Positions 39,776 to 49,090 of a stretch of 54,732 bases of DNA are shown here, one piece after another. This stretch comes from Lihuaxuella thermophila (lineage in GTDB: Bacteria > Bacillota > Bacilli > Thermoactinomycetales > Thermoactinomycetaceae): assembly GCF_900110165.1 (NCBI RefSeq), contig NZ_FOCQ01000021.1:1-54732 (forward strand), read 5' to 3'. Below the pieces are notes generated by a model. It saw only the letters and a program-made list of their open reading frames with translations. It did no database searches and was not told the origin of the DNA. A program made the translations under genes and the position numbers. How positions within the stretch are numbered: position 1 is the first letter of the stretch; every line of letters starts with the position of its first letter.

Positions 39776-42700
39776 ATGATGTCTGCCGAGCTGATTCTCA
39801 AGCTGTTTCAGACAGCCTCTCTGCCGCAGGATTGGCTGCAACAGCATTTTCGACAGGCACGCATCTTGAAAGTCCAGGTAAGCCGGAAAACCAACAGCTG
39901 GCTGATACATTTACAACTTCCGGAACCTCTCCCTCCGGAAATCAGCCAGGAATTTTTAACCCGGTTGCAAAAGCATTTTGCGCCCATCCACGTCATGGTC
40001 CGGTACCATTTTGACAGGATCGACCATGAAGTCGTTTTGATGAAAACAAAATACTGGATTCAAAAGCAAATCCAGGAAAATGTCGCCCCCGCTTCCGCAG
40101 CCTGGTTTGGCCAGGCGGAATGGAAGGTTCAGGGTGAGCGGATTGAAATCATGTTTCCCAACCCGGCTGTCATGAACATGGCACGCCAGCGCTCCATCGA
40201 CCGGTATGTGCGCAAATACTACCAGGAAATCACCGGCGTATCCGTAAATGTTCATTTGACGTGTAAAGAAAACACGGAAACCGCGGATCAAGTGGAAGAG
40301 TTTCAGAAAAAGCGGACGGAACAAGAAAAAGCCCTGATTGAACAAGCATTGGCCGAACAAGCGCAATCAGCGGCCAAGAGAGTGGAAGAGCCGGAAGAAG
40401 AGACACCGCTGGAAAAGAAGATCGGCTACACGATTCAGGAAGAGCCCGTTCCGATCGTGCAGATCACCGAAGAGGAGCGCAGGATTGTCGTACAGGGAAA
40501 AGTTTTTAAAAGCGAAGTGCGCGAACTGAAAAGCGGCCGCAAACTGCTCACTTTCAATCTGACGGACTTTACCAGCTCCATTGCCTGCAAAATGTTTGCC
40601 CGGGACAAAGAACAGGCGGCAGTCTTTTCCCTGATCAAAGACGGTGACTGGCTCAAGGTACGGGGCTCTGTGCAATTCGATACGTTCAGCCGGGACCTGG
40701 TCTTGATGTGCAACGACCTGGTCGAGATTGAACCGGTCGAGCGCATGGACACCGCTCCCGAAAAGCGGGTGGAGCTTCACCTTCACACCACGATGTCCGC
40801 CATGGACGGAGTCTCTGATGTGAGCGACCTGATCAAACGGGCAGCCAAATGGGGACATCCCGCCGTGGCCATCACCGATCACGGAGTGGCCCAGGCCTAC
40901 CCGGAAGCGTTTGACGCCGGCAAAAAGCACGGAATCAAAGTTCTCTTCGGAATGGAAGCCAACATCATCGACGACGGCGTTCCCATCGTGATGAACCCGG
41001 AAGACCGGGTGCTGGCGGATGATACCTATGTGGTGTTCGACGTGGAAACGACAGGGCTTTCCGCCCATCATGACGTGATTATCGAACTGGCTGCGGTGAA
41101 GATCAGAAACGGTGAAATCATCGACAAGTTTTCAGAGTTTGCCAATCCGCACCGTCCCCTGACCCAGCAAATCATTGAACTGACCCATATCACCGATGAC
41201 ATGTTAAAAGACGCCCCGGAAATCGATGACGTCATTACCCGCTTTCTCGATTTCATCGAAGGATGTACGCTGGTCGCGCATAATGCCCGCTTTGATATGG
41301 GCTTCCTGCAAGCGGCCGTCAAACGGCTGGGCAGGGATCCGGTCCAAAATCCCGTGGTGGATACGCTGGAACTGGCCCGTTTTCTGTTCCCCACCTTGAA
41401 AAACCATCGCCTGAACACCCTGTCGGATAAACTGGGCGTCAAACTGGAACAACACCACCGGGCGATCTACGATGCCGAAGCGACCGGGCATATCTTGTGG
41501 AAGATGCTGGAGGAAACCATCAAAAAAGGCATCAAAAATCTGTCCGAACTGAATGACCGCATGGGAGAAGACAGAGACTTAAGCCGGCTCCGCCCGTTTC
41601 ATGTCATCCTACTGGTCAAAAACCAGACAGGGCTCAAGAACCTGTACAAACTCATCTCAATGTCTCATCTCAACTATTTTCATCGCGTGCCGCGGATTCC
41701 GCGCAGCGAGCTGATCAAGCATCGGGAGGGGCTCATCATCGGCTCCGGGTGCGAAAAAGGCGAACTCTATGAAACCGCGCTCAATAAGTCACCGGAAGAA
41801 ACCAAAAAGGTGGCCGAGTTTTATGACTACATAGAGATTCAGCCCGTCGACATCAACATGCACCTGGTGGAAAAAGGATTGGTGGAAAGTCCGGACCGCC
41901 TGAGAGAAGCCAACCGCCTGCTCGTCCGGATCGGCGAAGAGCTGGGCAAACCGGTGGTGGCGACCGCCAATGTCCATTACCTGGACGAAACGGACGCCAT
42001 TTACCGCGACATCATTGTGGCCAACTCCGGAGGCGGATTCAGAAACAGCGGCCCGTTGCCCAAAGCCCACTTCCGCACCACTGATGAAATGCTGGCCGAA
42101 TTTCAATATCTGGGAGAAGAGAAAGCGAAGGAAGTGGTGATCACCAATCCGAGGATGATCGCCGATCAGATTGAAGAGATCAAACTGTTCCCCGACGGGA
42201 CGGCCACCCCCATCATTGAAGGAGCCGAAGAAGAGCTGCAGGAGATCTGTTACAAAAAAGCGCACGACTGGTATGGGGACCCGCTCCCGGAAGTGGTGCA
42301 GAAACGGCTCGACCGGGAATTGACCAGCATCATCAAGCATGGATTCGCCGTGATTTACCTGATCTCGCAACGGCTGGTGACCAAGTCGCTCCGTGACGGC
42401 TACCTGGTCGGTTCGCGGGGTTCGGTCGGTTCCTCGTTTGTGGCGACCATGAGCGATATTACGGAAGTGAACCCCCTTCCCCCTCACTGGCGTTGCACCC
42501 AGTGCAAACACAGTGAATTTATCCTGGACGGCTCCTATGAATCCGGCTTCGACTTACCGGACAAAGACTGCCCCCAATGCGGAACGCGCATGAAAAAAGA
42601 CGGGCAGGATATTCCGTTTGAAACCTTCCTCGGCTTCGAAGCGGACAAAACGCCGGATATCGACTTGAACTTCTCCGGGGAATACCAGCCCCGGGCGCAC

Positions 42701-44077
42701 GCCTATACCGAAGAACTGTTCGGAAAGGACTACATTTACCGCGCGGGCACGATCTCCAAAGTGCAGGAAAAAACCGCCTACGGCCTTGTGAAAAAATACG
42801 CGGAGCAAAACAACCTGCAACTGAGACAAGCCGAAATCGAACGGCTGGTGGCCGGCTGTACCGGAGTGAAGCGGACCACCGGGCAGCATCCGGGCGGACT
42901 GATGGTCATTCCGCAATACAAAGATGTCTATGATTTTACCCCTGTCCAGCATCCCGCTGACGACGTGAAATCCGGAACCCGGACCACTCACTTCGATTAC
43001 CGCTCGATCAGCGGAAAACTGTTAAAGCTGGATATTCTGGGACACCAGGACCCGACCACGATCCGCATGCTCCAGGACCTGACCGGAATCAATCCGCAGG
43101 AGATCCCGCTCGACGACCCCGAGGTGCTTAAAATCTTCAGCGGCCTCGAGTCACTCGGCATCACGCCCGAACAAATCGGCGGAGTCAAAATGGGCACGCT
43201 GGGCATTCCGGAATTTGGCACCCAGTTTGTCCGCCAGATGCTGGAAGACACCAAACCCAAGACCTTCTCCGAACTGGTGCGGATTTCGGGACTCTCCCAC
43301 GGAACGGACGTATGGCTGGGCAATGCGCAGGAATTGATCCGCAGCGGGACGGCCACCCTGTCGGAATGTATTTGTTGCCGGGACGACATCATGCTGTATT
43401 TGATCCTGAAAGGCTGCCCGCCCAAAGATTCCTTCAAGATCATGGAAAAAGTGCGGAAAGGAAAAGGGGTCACCGAAGAAGAAGCGGAACTGATGAGACA
43501 GCACGGAGTTCCGGACTGGTACATCGAATCGTGCCGCAAGATCAAGTATATGTTCCCCAAAGCCCACGCCGCCGCCTATGTGATGATGGCGGTGCGGATC
43601 GCCTGGTTTAAGGTTCATCGTCCGCTGGAATACTACGCCGCCCATTTCTACCGGCTGTTGGACGACTTTGATTGCGAACTGGTGATCAAAGGCCCGGAAG
43701 CCGTCAAACGCAAAATGAAAGAAATCCAGGAAAAAGGCAATGCCGCCTCAGCCAAAGAAAAAGGACTCTACACCGCTCTCGAGTCCGTGCTGGAGTTCTT
43801 TGCCAGAGGCTTCACCTTCAAAAACGTGGATCTCTACCGTTCTCACGCTACCCAATTCGTGATCGACGACAAAAGCCTCATTCTCCCCTTCGCCTCCATC
43901 GCCGGAGTGGGGGAAAACGCCGCCATCAACATGATGGAAGCGCGTAAAGACGGGGAGTTCCTGTCCATCGAGGACTTCCAAGCCCGGACACGCGTCTCCT
44001 CCACGGTGGTAGAGGTATTGAAAAACATGGGCTGTTTAGACGGATTGCCGGAGAGTAACCAGTTGATGCTGTTTTAA
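39776..44077 (+). CDS. polC: DNA polymerase III alpha subunit, PolC type
   Basis: A 1433-residue replicative polymerase. ATG 39776 or 39779 follows GGGGGTG. Order of parts: N-terminal domain (1-225); OB fold with RRIVVQGKVFKSEVRELKSG (about 235-330); first PHP segment VELHLHTTMSAMDGVSDVSD (about 332-420); proofreading exonuclease from VVFDVETTGLS (about 420-590) with HNARFDMGFL and HHRAIYDAEATG; second PHP half; zinc finger CTQCKHSEF with CPQCGTRM (about 905-940); palm with catalytic acidic residues in TPDIDLNFSGEYQPRA; and the C-terminal duplex-binding domain ending ESNQLMLF. Length is normal (about 1437 in Bacillus). The usual neighbours proS and rimP are absent here. Confidence 0.95.
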   Translation: MMSAELILKLFQTASLPQDWLQQHFRQARILKVQVSRKTNSWLIHLQLPEPLPPEISQEFLTRLQKHFAPIHVMVRYHFDRIDHEVVLMKTKYWIQKQIQENVAPASAAWFGQAEWKVQGERIEIMFPNPAVMNMARQRSIDRYVRKYYQEITGVSVNVHLTCKENTETADQVEEFQKKRTEQEKALIEQALAEQAQSAAKRVEEPEEETPLEKKIGYTIQEEPVPIVQITEEERRIVVQGKVFKSEVRELKSGRKLLTFNLTDFTSSIACKMFARDKEQAAVFSLIKDGDWLKVRGSVQFDTFSRDLVLMCNDLVEIEPVERMDTAPEKRVELHLHTTMSAMDGVSDVSDLIKRAAKWGHPAVAITDHGVAQAYPEAFDAGKKHGIKVLFGMEANIIDDGVPIVMNPEDRVLADDTYVVFDVETTGLSAHHDVIIELAAVKIRNGEIIDKFSEFANPHRPLTQQIIELTHITDDMLKDAPEIDDVITRFLDFIEGCTLVAHNARFDMGFLQAAVKRLGRDPVQNPVVDTLELARFLFPTLKNHRLNTLSDKLGVKLEQHHRAIYDAEATGHILWKMLEETIKKGIKNLSELNDRMGEDRDLSRLRPFHVILLVKNQTGLKNLYKLISMSHLNYFHRVPRIPRSELIKHREGLIIGSGCEKGELYETALNKSPEETKKVAEFYDYIEIQPVDINMHLVEKGLVESPDRLREANRLLVRIGEELGKPVVATANVHYLDETDAIYRDIIVANSGGGFRNSGPLPKAHFRTTDEMLAEFQYLGEEKAKEVVITNPRMIADQIEEIKLFPDGTATPIIEGAEEELQEICYKKAHDWYGDPLPEVVQKRLDRELTSIIKHGFAVIYLISQRLVTKSLRDGYLVGSRGSVGSSFVATMSDITEVNPLPPHWRCTQCKHSEFILDGSYESGFDLPDKDCPQCGTRMKKDGQDIPFETFLGFEADKTPDIDLNFSGEYQPRAHAYTEELFGKDYIYRAGTISKVQEKTAYGLVKKYAEQNNLQLRQAEIERLVAGCTGVKRTTGQHPGGLMVIPQYKDVYDFTPVQHPADDVKSGTRTTHFDYRSISGKLLKLDILGHQDPTTIRMLQDLTGINPQEIPLDDPEVLKIFSGLESLGITPEQIGGVKMGTLGIPEFGTQFVRQMLEDTKPKTFSELVRISGLSHGTDVWLGNAQELIRSGTATLSECICCRDDIMLYLILKGCPPKDSFKIMEKVRKGKGVTEEEAELMRQHGVPDWYIESCRKIKYMFPKAHAAAYVMMAVRIAWFKVHRPLEYYAAHFYRLLDDFDCELVIKGPEAVKRKMKEIQEKGNAASAKEKGLYTALESVLEFFARGFTFKNVDLYRSHATQFVIDDKSLILPFASIAGVGENAAINMMEARKDGEFLSIEDFQARTRVSSTVVEVLKNMGCLDGLPESNQLMLF

Positions 44078-44082
44078 CAAGG

Positions 44083-44110
44083 AACCCGCTCCTGGGGATG
44101 GGAGCGGGTT
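44083..44110 (+). terminator. Terminator of polC
   Basis: AACCCGCTCC pairs perfectly with GGAGCGGGTT around an eight-base loop, six bases after the polC stop. The T tract is short (TTTCAG). Confidence 0.75.
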
Positions 44111-44193
44111 TCAGCTTGTCGACAAAGTCTGTATTCTTTTTTCTTCAGACAGTAAAGACGAACAGGAACCAACACCTTTCGAAATATGATTCG

Positions 44194-44253
44194 GAAAAGG
44201 TAAACCTAAAGGTGTACCAAAAAGAAAAGGTAAACGAAAAGGTATACCTAAAT
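44194..44253 (+). repeat. Two 30-base imperfect tandem repeats
   Basis: Units at 44194-44223 and 44224-44253 share GAAAAGGTAAAC and AAAGGT-TACC and differ at five or so positions. Read in frame they would give a ten-residue repeat (EKVNLKVYQK / EKVNEKVYLN), but the frame has no ribosome site. They sit in an otherwise empty AT-rich gap (44111-44385). Confidence 0.6.
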
Positions 44254-44385
44254 AAAAATAAGGATGAAAAGGGACAGGAAAACAAAGCAAAACATATTTC
44301 TTAACTCATTTCCCTAAGATATTGATACACTTCATTTATAACAGATATAAATGATCTAAATACTTTCGTAATATCTTCAACAAGG

Positions 44386-44697
44386 GTGATTAAATGTTTT
44401 GTTGTGGTAATCATAAAAATCGAGGCTGAATCTTGTGCTGATCCGGTATGGTGTGCTGTTTGCGGATCTAATTTAGATTTAGATGAGTTTCCTTTATCTA
44501 AAGAGTTAACTGATGAACTATGGCAATGGAACTTGCAATACCATCATTGGCTAGTCGAAATTGATTACGAGGACATCAAAAAGATGGATGCGAAATGGGT
44601 TACACAGCATAATGAATGGGGATTGATACTGGCTGAAAAAGTACAGAACGAACTGGGCTCTCCATTTCGAGTCACTTTTTCCCCTATACATCTATGA
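44386..44697 (+). CDS. Small cysteine-containing protein of unknown function
   Basis: Up to 103 residues from GTG 44386. A later GTG at 44404 is an alternative, since 44386 lies inside AAGGGTGA. IEAESCADPVWCAVCGSNLD (about 12-31) has three cysteines including a CAVC pair. LDEFPLSKELTDELWQWNLQ and a C-terminal FRVTFSPIHL follow. Similar small 'WCAxCGxNLDLDEFPLS' proteins occur in Bacillales without known function; this memory-based link is not checked. Single gene on the plus strand facing the Bce-type operon. Confidence 0.6.
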   Translation: MIKCFVVVIIKIEAESCADPVWCAVCGSNLDLDEFPLSKELTDELWQWNLQYHHWLVEIDYEDIKKMDAKWVTQHNEWGLILAEKVQNELGSPFRVTFSPIHL

Positions 44698-44725
44698 GCA
44701 TATTTTCCTGTTAATCATGGAGTTC

Positions 44726-45319
44726 CTATTCGGTCCCCGGTAACCGCTTTTTGTTCCATAACGTCCATCCTATGCACACGAGCGGTATAAGAAGCAGCAA
44801 ATTAGTGGCATGCGCAACGAGCTCCAATCGCGGAATTCGGCTTACGGGAAACAAAAGTGCACCCGCTGCCAGAAGGATTCCCGCCCACACGGGCACTTCC
44901 CGCTTCCATATCAATACGACGGCAACGATGGCAAGGCTAAGCGGGAAGAGAGGCCCCGCCCAATAAAGGGACATACTCAAATGGAGAGGATATTGTGTAA
45001 AAGCTTGCAGGGACTCATCGTGAGAAATGTGAAATATGGCGTCGTATATATCCGTAAATCCAAACAGCGCACCGCTGACACATCCGTAGATGGCAATGAA
45101 GAGACCCATGTTGGCGTAGTAAGGCATTTTATTTTTCAGCATACCGAACAGCCCCATAAAAGCAGGGATCCAGAACACGCTTGAAATGATCGTCAGTAAC
45201 CCCCCGTTGACTCCGTATTCCCCGTTTTCCCAGAAAAAAACGGAAATAGATCCGATTAACGGAGCAATGATCATGCAAATCCCCCAAAATTTCATTTCAA
45301 TCGTCGAATTCGATTTCAT
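44726..45319 (-). CDS. Six-helix membrane protein, last gene of the Bce-type module
   Basis: A 197-residue protein from ATG 45319 with AGGAGG ten bases upstream; the open frame upstream is a shadow of the permease gene. Six hydrophobic segments are visible (beginning FWGICMIIAPLIGSISVFFW and ending LLLIPLVCIGWTLW). A short charged C-terminus follows. No family is recognised. It starts 27 bases after the permease stop on the same strand, so it is probably part of the bacitracin/lantibiotic resistance operon. A role as accessory immunity protein is inference. Confidence 0.7.
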   Translation of the reverse strand: MKSNSTIEMKFWGICMIIAPLIGSISVFFWENGEYGVNGGLLTIISSVFWIPAFMGLFGMLKNKMPYYANMGLFIAIYGCVSGALFGFTDIYDAIFHISHDESLQAFTQYPLHLSMSLYWAGPLFPLSLAIVAVVLIWKREVPVWAGILLAAGALLFPVSRIPRLELVAHATNLLLLIPLVCIGWTLWNKKRLPGTE

Positions 45320-45345
45320 AGATTGTCTGCCTCCTCTTTCTTCTG

Positions 45346-47243
45346 TTATGGATAAGTGATAGACTGTTTCACCCGCTTCACATACGCTGAACGAACAGCC
45401 GCAAAGTAGAAAACGTGAGCCGTCAAGAAGGCGCCCAATACCGCCATCGTCTCTTTCATCAGGTTGTATTGGATCGCATGCTGCAAGATCATCATCGCAA
45501 AGGAGCTGTGAACGAGGGCAACGAAGAAAGGCGTGAAAATAAGCAGGATCAGCTGCAACGTAATCACTTTTGACAATTCTTGATCGGTTAGACCAATCGT
45601 ATTCATGACCGCAAACTTCCGCTGATCCTCCTGAAGGTTCGTGTACAACCGAAAATAGAGGAAACTCCATGAGGCGGCAAAAAAAACAGCGCCGATAAAA
45701 AACAGAGCAAATAAGCTGCCTCCATAAACCTGCCGGATCTTCCCGAGCGTGTAGGTTAATGAAAAAAATGTAAAATCCACTTTCCCCTCGCCAGTAGGAC
45801 CGAATCGCTGTTTCAACTGCCTGGCAACGCCTTCTGTCTGCCTCCAATCATCCACATCAAACAAGTGAAAGCTCACTTTCCTTGTGTAATCGTTCAGCAG
45901 CGCGTATACATCATCAGACACGACCAAATAACTATCGAAATCCGGGAAGGAATACGCTTCCATCACACCCGTGACCTGAAGCGCCAATAATCCTACCCGT
46001 AAGGTACTGCCGCCTGTTCCTTGGACCGGCCCCTGGGAATCGTCATTCGGTACCAGGATCGCTTGGGTGCCTGTCGGTGCCACCGCAACATTCCCTGCAG
46101 CCCTAGCAATCGCATTAAACTCGGATGCCGGAATGATTCTGAGCGAATTGTTGCTTTTCGCTATCGGCAACTCCTTGATTGTCGCTTGCAGCCTCTGAAA
46201 CGGAATCCCATGCTCCTCAAGCGCCCTCTCAATTTCCGCGACATCTTTCGTTTCACGCATATTCCCTGAACTCGAAGCATAGACAAGGGCGAAAGGATTT
46301 TCCTGCGAGATACGATTTTTGATCATCCCCTGATAACCGGCCATCATACCGATCGCGGTCATGGCGATCATGAACAAAATAGAAATCATAAACAAGGTAC
46401 GTGCGCAGTCCTTCATGCGATTGGCCAGGTCGGACAGGAGCAATAAATTGGTCCTTCGCCAAAAGAAATGCCGGTTGCGTTTGTAAGTATGAATGATGCA
46501 GACACCCAGTTGATCGAACAGGAAATAGGTGCCGATCGCCTCGCTTACAACCACACAAACGATCATGAAGGTTGAGGGTGATTCCGGTAACGACAGCGCC
46601 ATTCCGTATCCGCCTGCAAGGAAAATGGGGGCCGATACCGCAAGCGGTCTTGACGCGTTCGGCTCTTTGGACGATTGTTTATTCCATTGTTGCGGAAATA
46701 GAATCCACCGTTCTCTGTCGAGGAATAAACCGGCGCATACCGACAACACGGCGAAAAGCGCAATAAATGCCCCGAAAGTGAGAGCCAATGCCTTCATCGG
46801 AAAGTAAAAGTATAGGCGAAAATCAAGCCCCACCACATTTTCCGCAATGAGAAGCACCATCTTGACAAAGGACAGACTAAGGGTGAGGCCGGTCATCGTG
46901 CCGATCAAGCCGATCAGCATATGTTCCAAAAATATCATCAATTTTAACTGACCTGGCGTCATTCCGAACGTGAGGAACAGCTTGAACTGATGCTCCCGCG
47001 ATTTCAGAAAAGCGCGCATGGAGAACCAAATGAACAGAACCGAGAACAGATAGATGACGGTTTCAGCCAAGTGGAACCCAGCAGCCACTTTGGTATCCAT
47101 CACGGGGGCTGTCAGCATGGGATGGAAAGCGAACACGGCATAAACAAAAAAACCATGACCGCAAAAGCGCAGCTCCCCAAAAAAGCGGCATACATACGCA
47201 GGTTGCGCGTCACATTACGATAGGCGAAATGCCATACGGTCAT
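45346..47243 (-). pseudogene. BceB-like ABC permease gene with one-base frameshift
   Basis: The proper start is ATG 47243: TVWHFAYRNVTRNLRMYAAF then LGSCAFAVMVF is the standard BceB N-terminus. After about 33 residues the frame breaks in a T7 run (plus strand A run 47146-47152). One more T would continue into VYAVFAFHPML and the remaining 590 residues, which are intact. These hold ten membrane segments in all, FtsX-like domains, and the large extracytoplasmic domain of about 200 residues between helices 7 and 8 that marks Bce-type peptide-detoxification permeases. Either the gene is inactive, or the run length is a sequencing error. It works with the ATPase upstream and the histidine kinase. 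Confidence 0.8.
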
Positions 47244-47982
47244 GGATATTCCCACCCATCAACGACAATGTGTCCATGATTCTTTGAAAGAAATGCTGCC
47301 TATTCTCGCCGCAGATAATTTCGTTGTACAATTGACCGTCTTTGATAAAAACAACCCGCCGGCAGTAACTGGCAACCATCGGGTCATGTGTAACGAGCAA
47401 AATGGTCGCGCCATCCGTCTGATGAACGGCTTCCAGTACCTCCATCACGCCCTGCGACGACTTGGAGTCGAGATTCCCTGTAATTTCGTCGCACAACAGC
47501 ATTCCCGGTCCGTGGATAATGGCCCTCGCGATCGCTGCCCGCTGTGCCTGCCCGCCGGATATCTCGTGCACCCGCTTGTGCAGAATGTTTCCGATTCCCA
47601 ACTGATCGGCTACCATTGCCGCTTTTTCCGCCATCTCACCGTACTGAACACCTTCCAGCGCAAGCGGCATCACGATATTTTCCTCAACGGTCATAGTGTC
47701 CAGCAGGTTGAAATCCTGAAGAACCAGTCCCAACTCTCGCCTCCGGAAACGGGCTAATTCATTCCTTGGCAACAAATGCGGGTTTCTGCCATCAATGAGC
47801 ACCTCTCCGCTAGTAGGAACATCCAAAGCGGCAATCAAACGGAGCAATGTCGTCTTTCCGCTCCCGGACGGCCCCATGATCCCCAGGAATTCCCCACGAT
47901 CTACCGTCAGATCGATATCCTTCAGTGCCGTACAGAGAATGCTACCGCCGTATACTTTGCCAAGCCGATTCAATTGAAGCAT
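47215..47982 (-). CDS. BceA-like ABC transporter ATP-binding protein
   Basis: A 255-residue MacB/BceA-type ATPase. Walker A GPSGSGKTTLLRLIAALD (about 37-54), Q-loop LGLVLQDFNLLDTMTVEENI, signature ISGGQAQRAAIARAI (about 142-156), Walker B LLCDEITGNLDSKS, and H-loop LLVTHDPMVASYC are all present. The C-terminus QHFFQRIMDTLSLMGG is typical of BceA. The last 29 bases overlap the permease start, as usual in these operons. It drives removal of cell-wall-active peptides such as bacitracin or lantibiotics from their lipid target. Confidence 0.9.
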   Translation of the reverse strand: MLQLNRLGKVYGGSILCTALKDIDLTVDRGEFLGIMGPSGSGKTTLLRLIAALDVPTSGEVLIDGRNPHLLPRNELARFRRRELGLVLQDFNLLDTMTVEENIVMPLALEGVQYGEMAEKAAMVADQLGIGNILHKRVHEISGGQAQRAAIARAIIHGPGMLLCDEITGNLDSKSSQGVMEVLEAVHQTDGATILLVTHDPMVASYCRRVVFIKDGQLYNEIICGENRQHFFQRIMDTLSLMGGNIHDRMAFRLS

Positions 47983-48086
47983 TGCACCATTCCCTCCTTC
48001 CCCACCCCTGATTTATGATGATTTTGAATCTTGATAATAGAATAGAGGATTTATGCGTATTGTTCTATCGATCTTTCTTTCGGTTT

Positions 48087-48104
48087 CCTTACATTCGTGT
48101 AAGG
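48087..48104 (-). promoter_or_regulatory. BceR-type operator upstream of the ABC genes
   Basis: CCTTACATTCGTGTAAGG is a perfect palindrome with a four-base centre and fits the TNACA-N4-TGTAA site of BceR/PsdR-type response regulators. It lies about 105 bases before the ATPase start, between kinase and transporter genes. Confidence 0.75.
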
Positions 48105-48118
48105 TTCATTGCGGCAGG

Positions 48119-49090
48119 TCAGAAGATCAGGCGAACGGTTGTCCCGACTCCCGTTTCCGATTCCAATTCGATGGAATGTCCGAGGCGCTTGCATACTTCC
48201 TGCACCAAATACAACCCTATTCCTGTCGATTCACGATGGATGCGCCCATTCTCACCAGTAAAGAACGGACGAAATACCCGTTTAAGATCCGATTTCGGGA
48301 TCCCGATCCCCTTGTCGCGAATTTCCAGAACCATTTCCCTTCCCCGCGGCTCGGATAATACTGTTACGTATTGATTGCTGCCTGCCGAGTACTTGACTGC
48401 ATTCGTTACCAATTGGTTGAGCACAAACGCCAGCCATTTGGCATCCGACCGAACGATGACCTCCGGATCCACCAAGACTTCTGGATAGACATGATTGTTT
48501 ATAAACAGACGCTTATTTTCATGAATCACTTTATCCACGACTGTCCTTAATTTGACGGCTTCAACTGCAAAGTCTTGCTCGAATGATTCAAGCCTCGCCG
48601 CATGCAAGATCAGCTCAAGCCCGGCGCTGATTCGATCGGATTCTTCACGAATCATGGCAAACCGCGAATCGTCTTCCTCTTGGACGATGAGCTCAATCAC
48701 GGATACTGGCGTTTTCATCTGATGAACCCACTGGTTGATAAAAGCCAGATGATCATTCCTTTTCCTTTCGTAGGTTTTCAATTGTTGCTGATAATGACGG
48801 TATTGGGCCAGAAGCAGCTGCTCCAACGCCGCTGCGAGAGGAGCGTCCCCCACTTTCCCAAGGCTATCGTCCAGGGAAGCTAGGGGTTTAGTAAGTCTCC
48901 GGTAAAAGTCGCGAAGGAGGCAAAAACGATAGATCAAAAAAGTGGTGAGAAGCAAAACGCCCAGAAAAACGGAATATAGCACGGTAGGCAAATTTCGGGA
49001 TCCGTCCAGCCAATTGACGAGCAGAACTATAATAAGTTGAACGAGCGACAAAACAATCATCAAAAGATGGTCACGTATAAACAGTTTCAT
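48119..49090 (-). CDS. BceS-like intramembrane-sensing histidine kinase
   Basis: A 323-residue kinase from ATG 49090, which overlaps the regulator stop (ATGA). Two adjacent N-terminal membrane helices (about 12-30 and 37-57) with almost no extracellular loop define the intramembrane-sensing type. The H box is WVHQMKTPVSVIELIVQEED (about 125-144), the N box FVLNQLVTNAVKYS, and the G box IRDKGIGIPKSDLKRVFRPF, with STGIGLYLVQEVC. It lacks its own sensor domain; in Bce modules the permease provides the signal. It phosphorylates the response regulator encoded just upstream. Confidence 0.9.
   Translation of the reverse strand: MKLFIRDHLLMIVLSLVQLIIVLLVNWLDGSRNLPTVLYSVFLGVLLLTTFLIYRFCLLRDFYRRLTKPLASLDDSLGKVGDAPLAAALEQLLLAQYRHYQQQLKTYERKRNDHLAFINQWVHQMKTPVSVIELIVQEEDDSRFAMIREESDRISAGLELILHAARLESFEQDFAVEAVKLRTVVDKVIHENKRLFINNHVYPEVLVDPEVIVRSDAKWLAFVLNQLVTNAVKYSAGSNQYVTVLSEPRGREMVLEIRDKGIGIPKSDLKRVFRPFFTGENGRIHRESTGIGLYLVQEVCKRLGHSIELESETGVGTTVRLIF

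Noticed and set aside
44194-44253. CRISPR-like array
   Set aside because: Only two adjacent units without spacers.
45320-45847. Long N-terminal extension of the six-helix membrane protein
   Set aside because: It is antiparallel-frame shadow of the permease gene; ATG 45319 with AGGAGG gives a coherent membrane protein.
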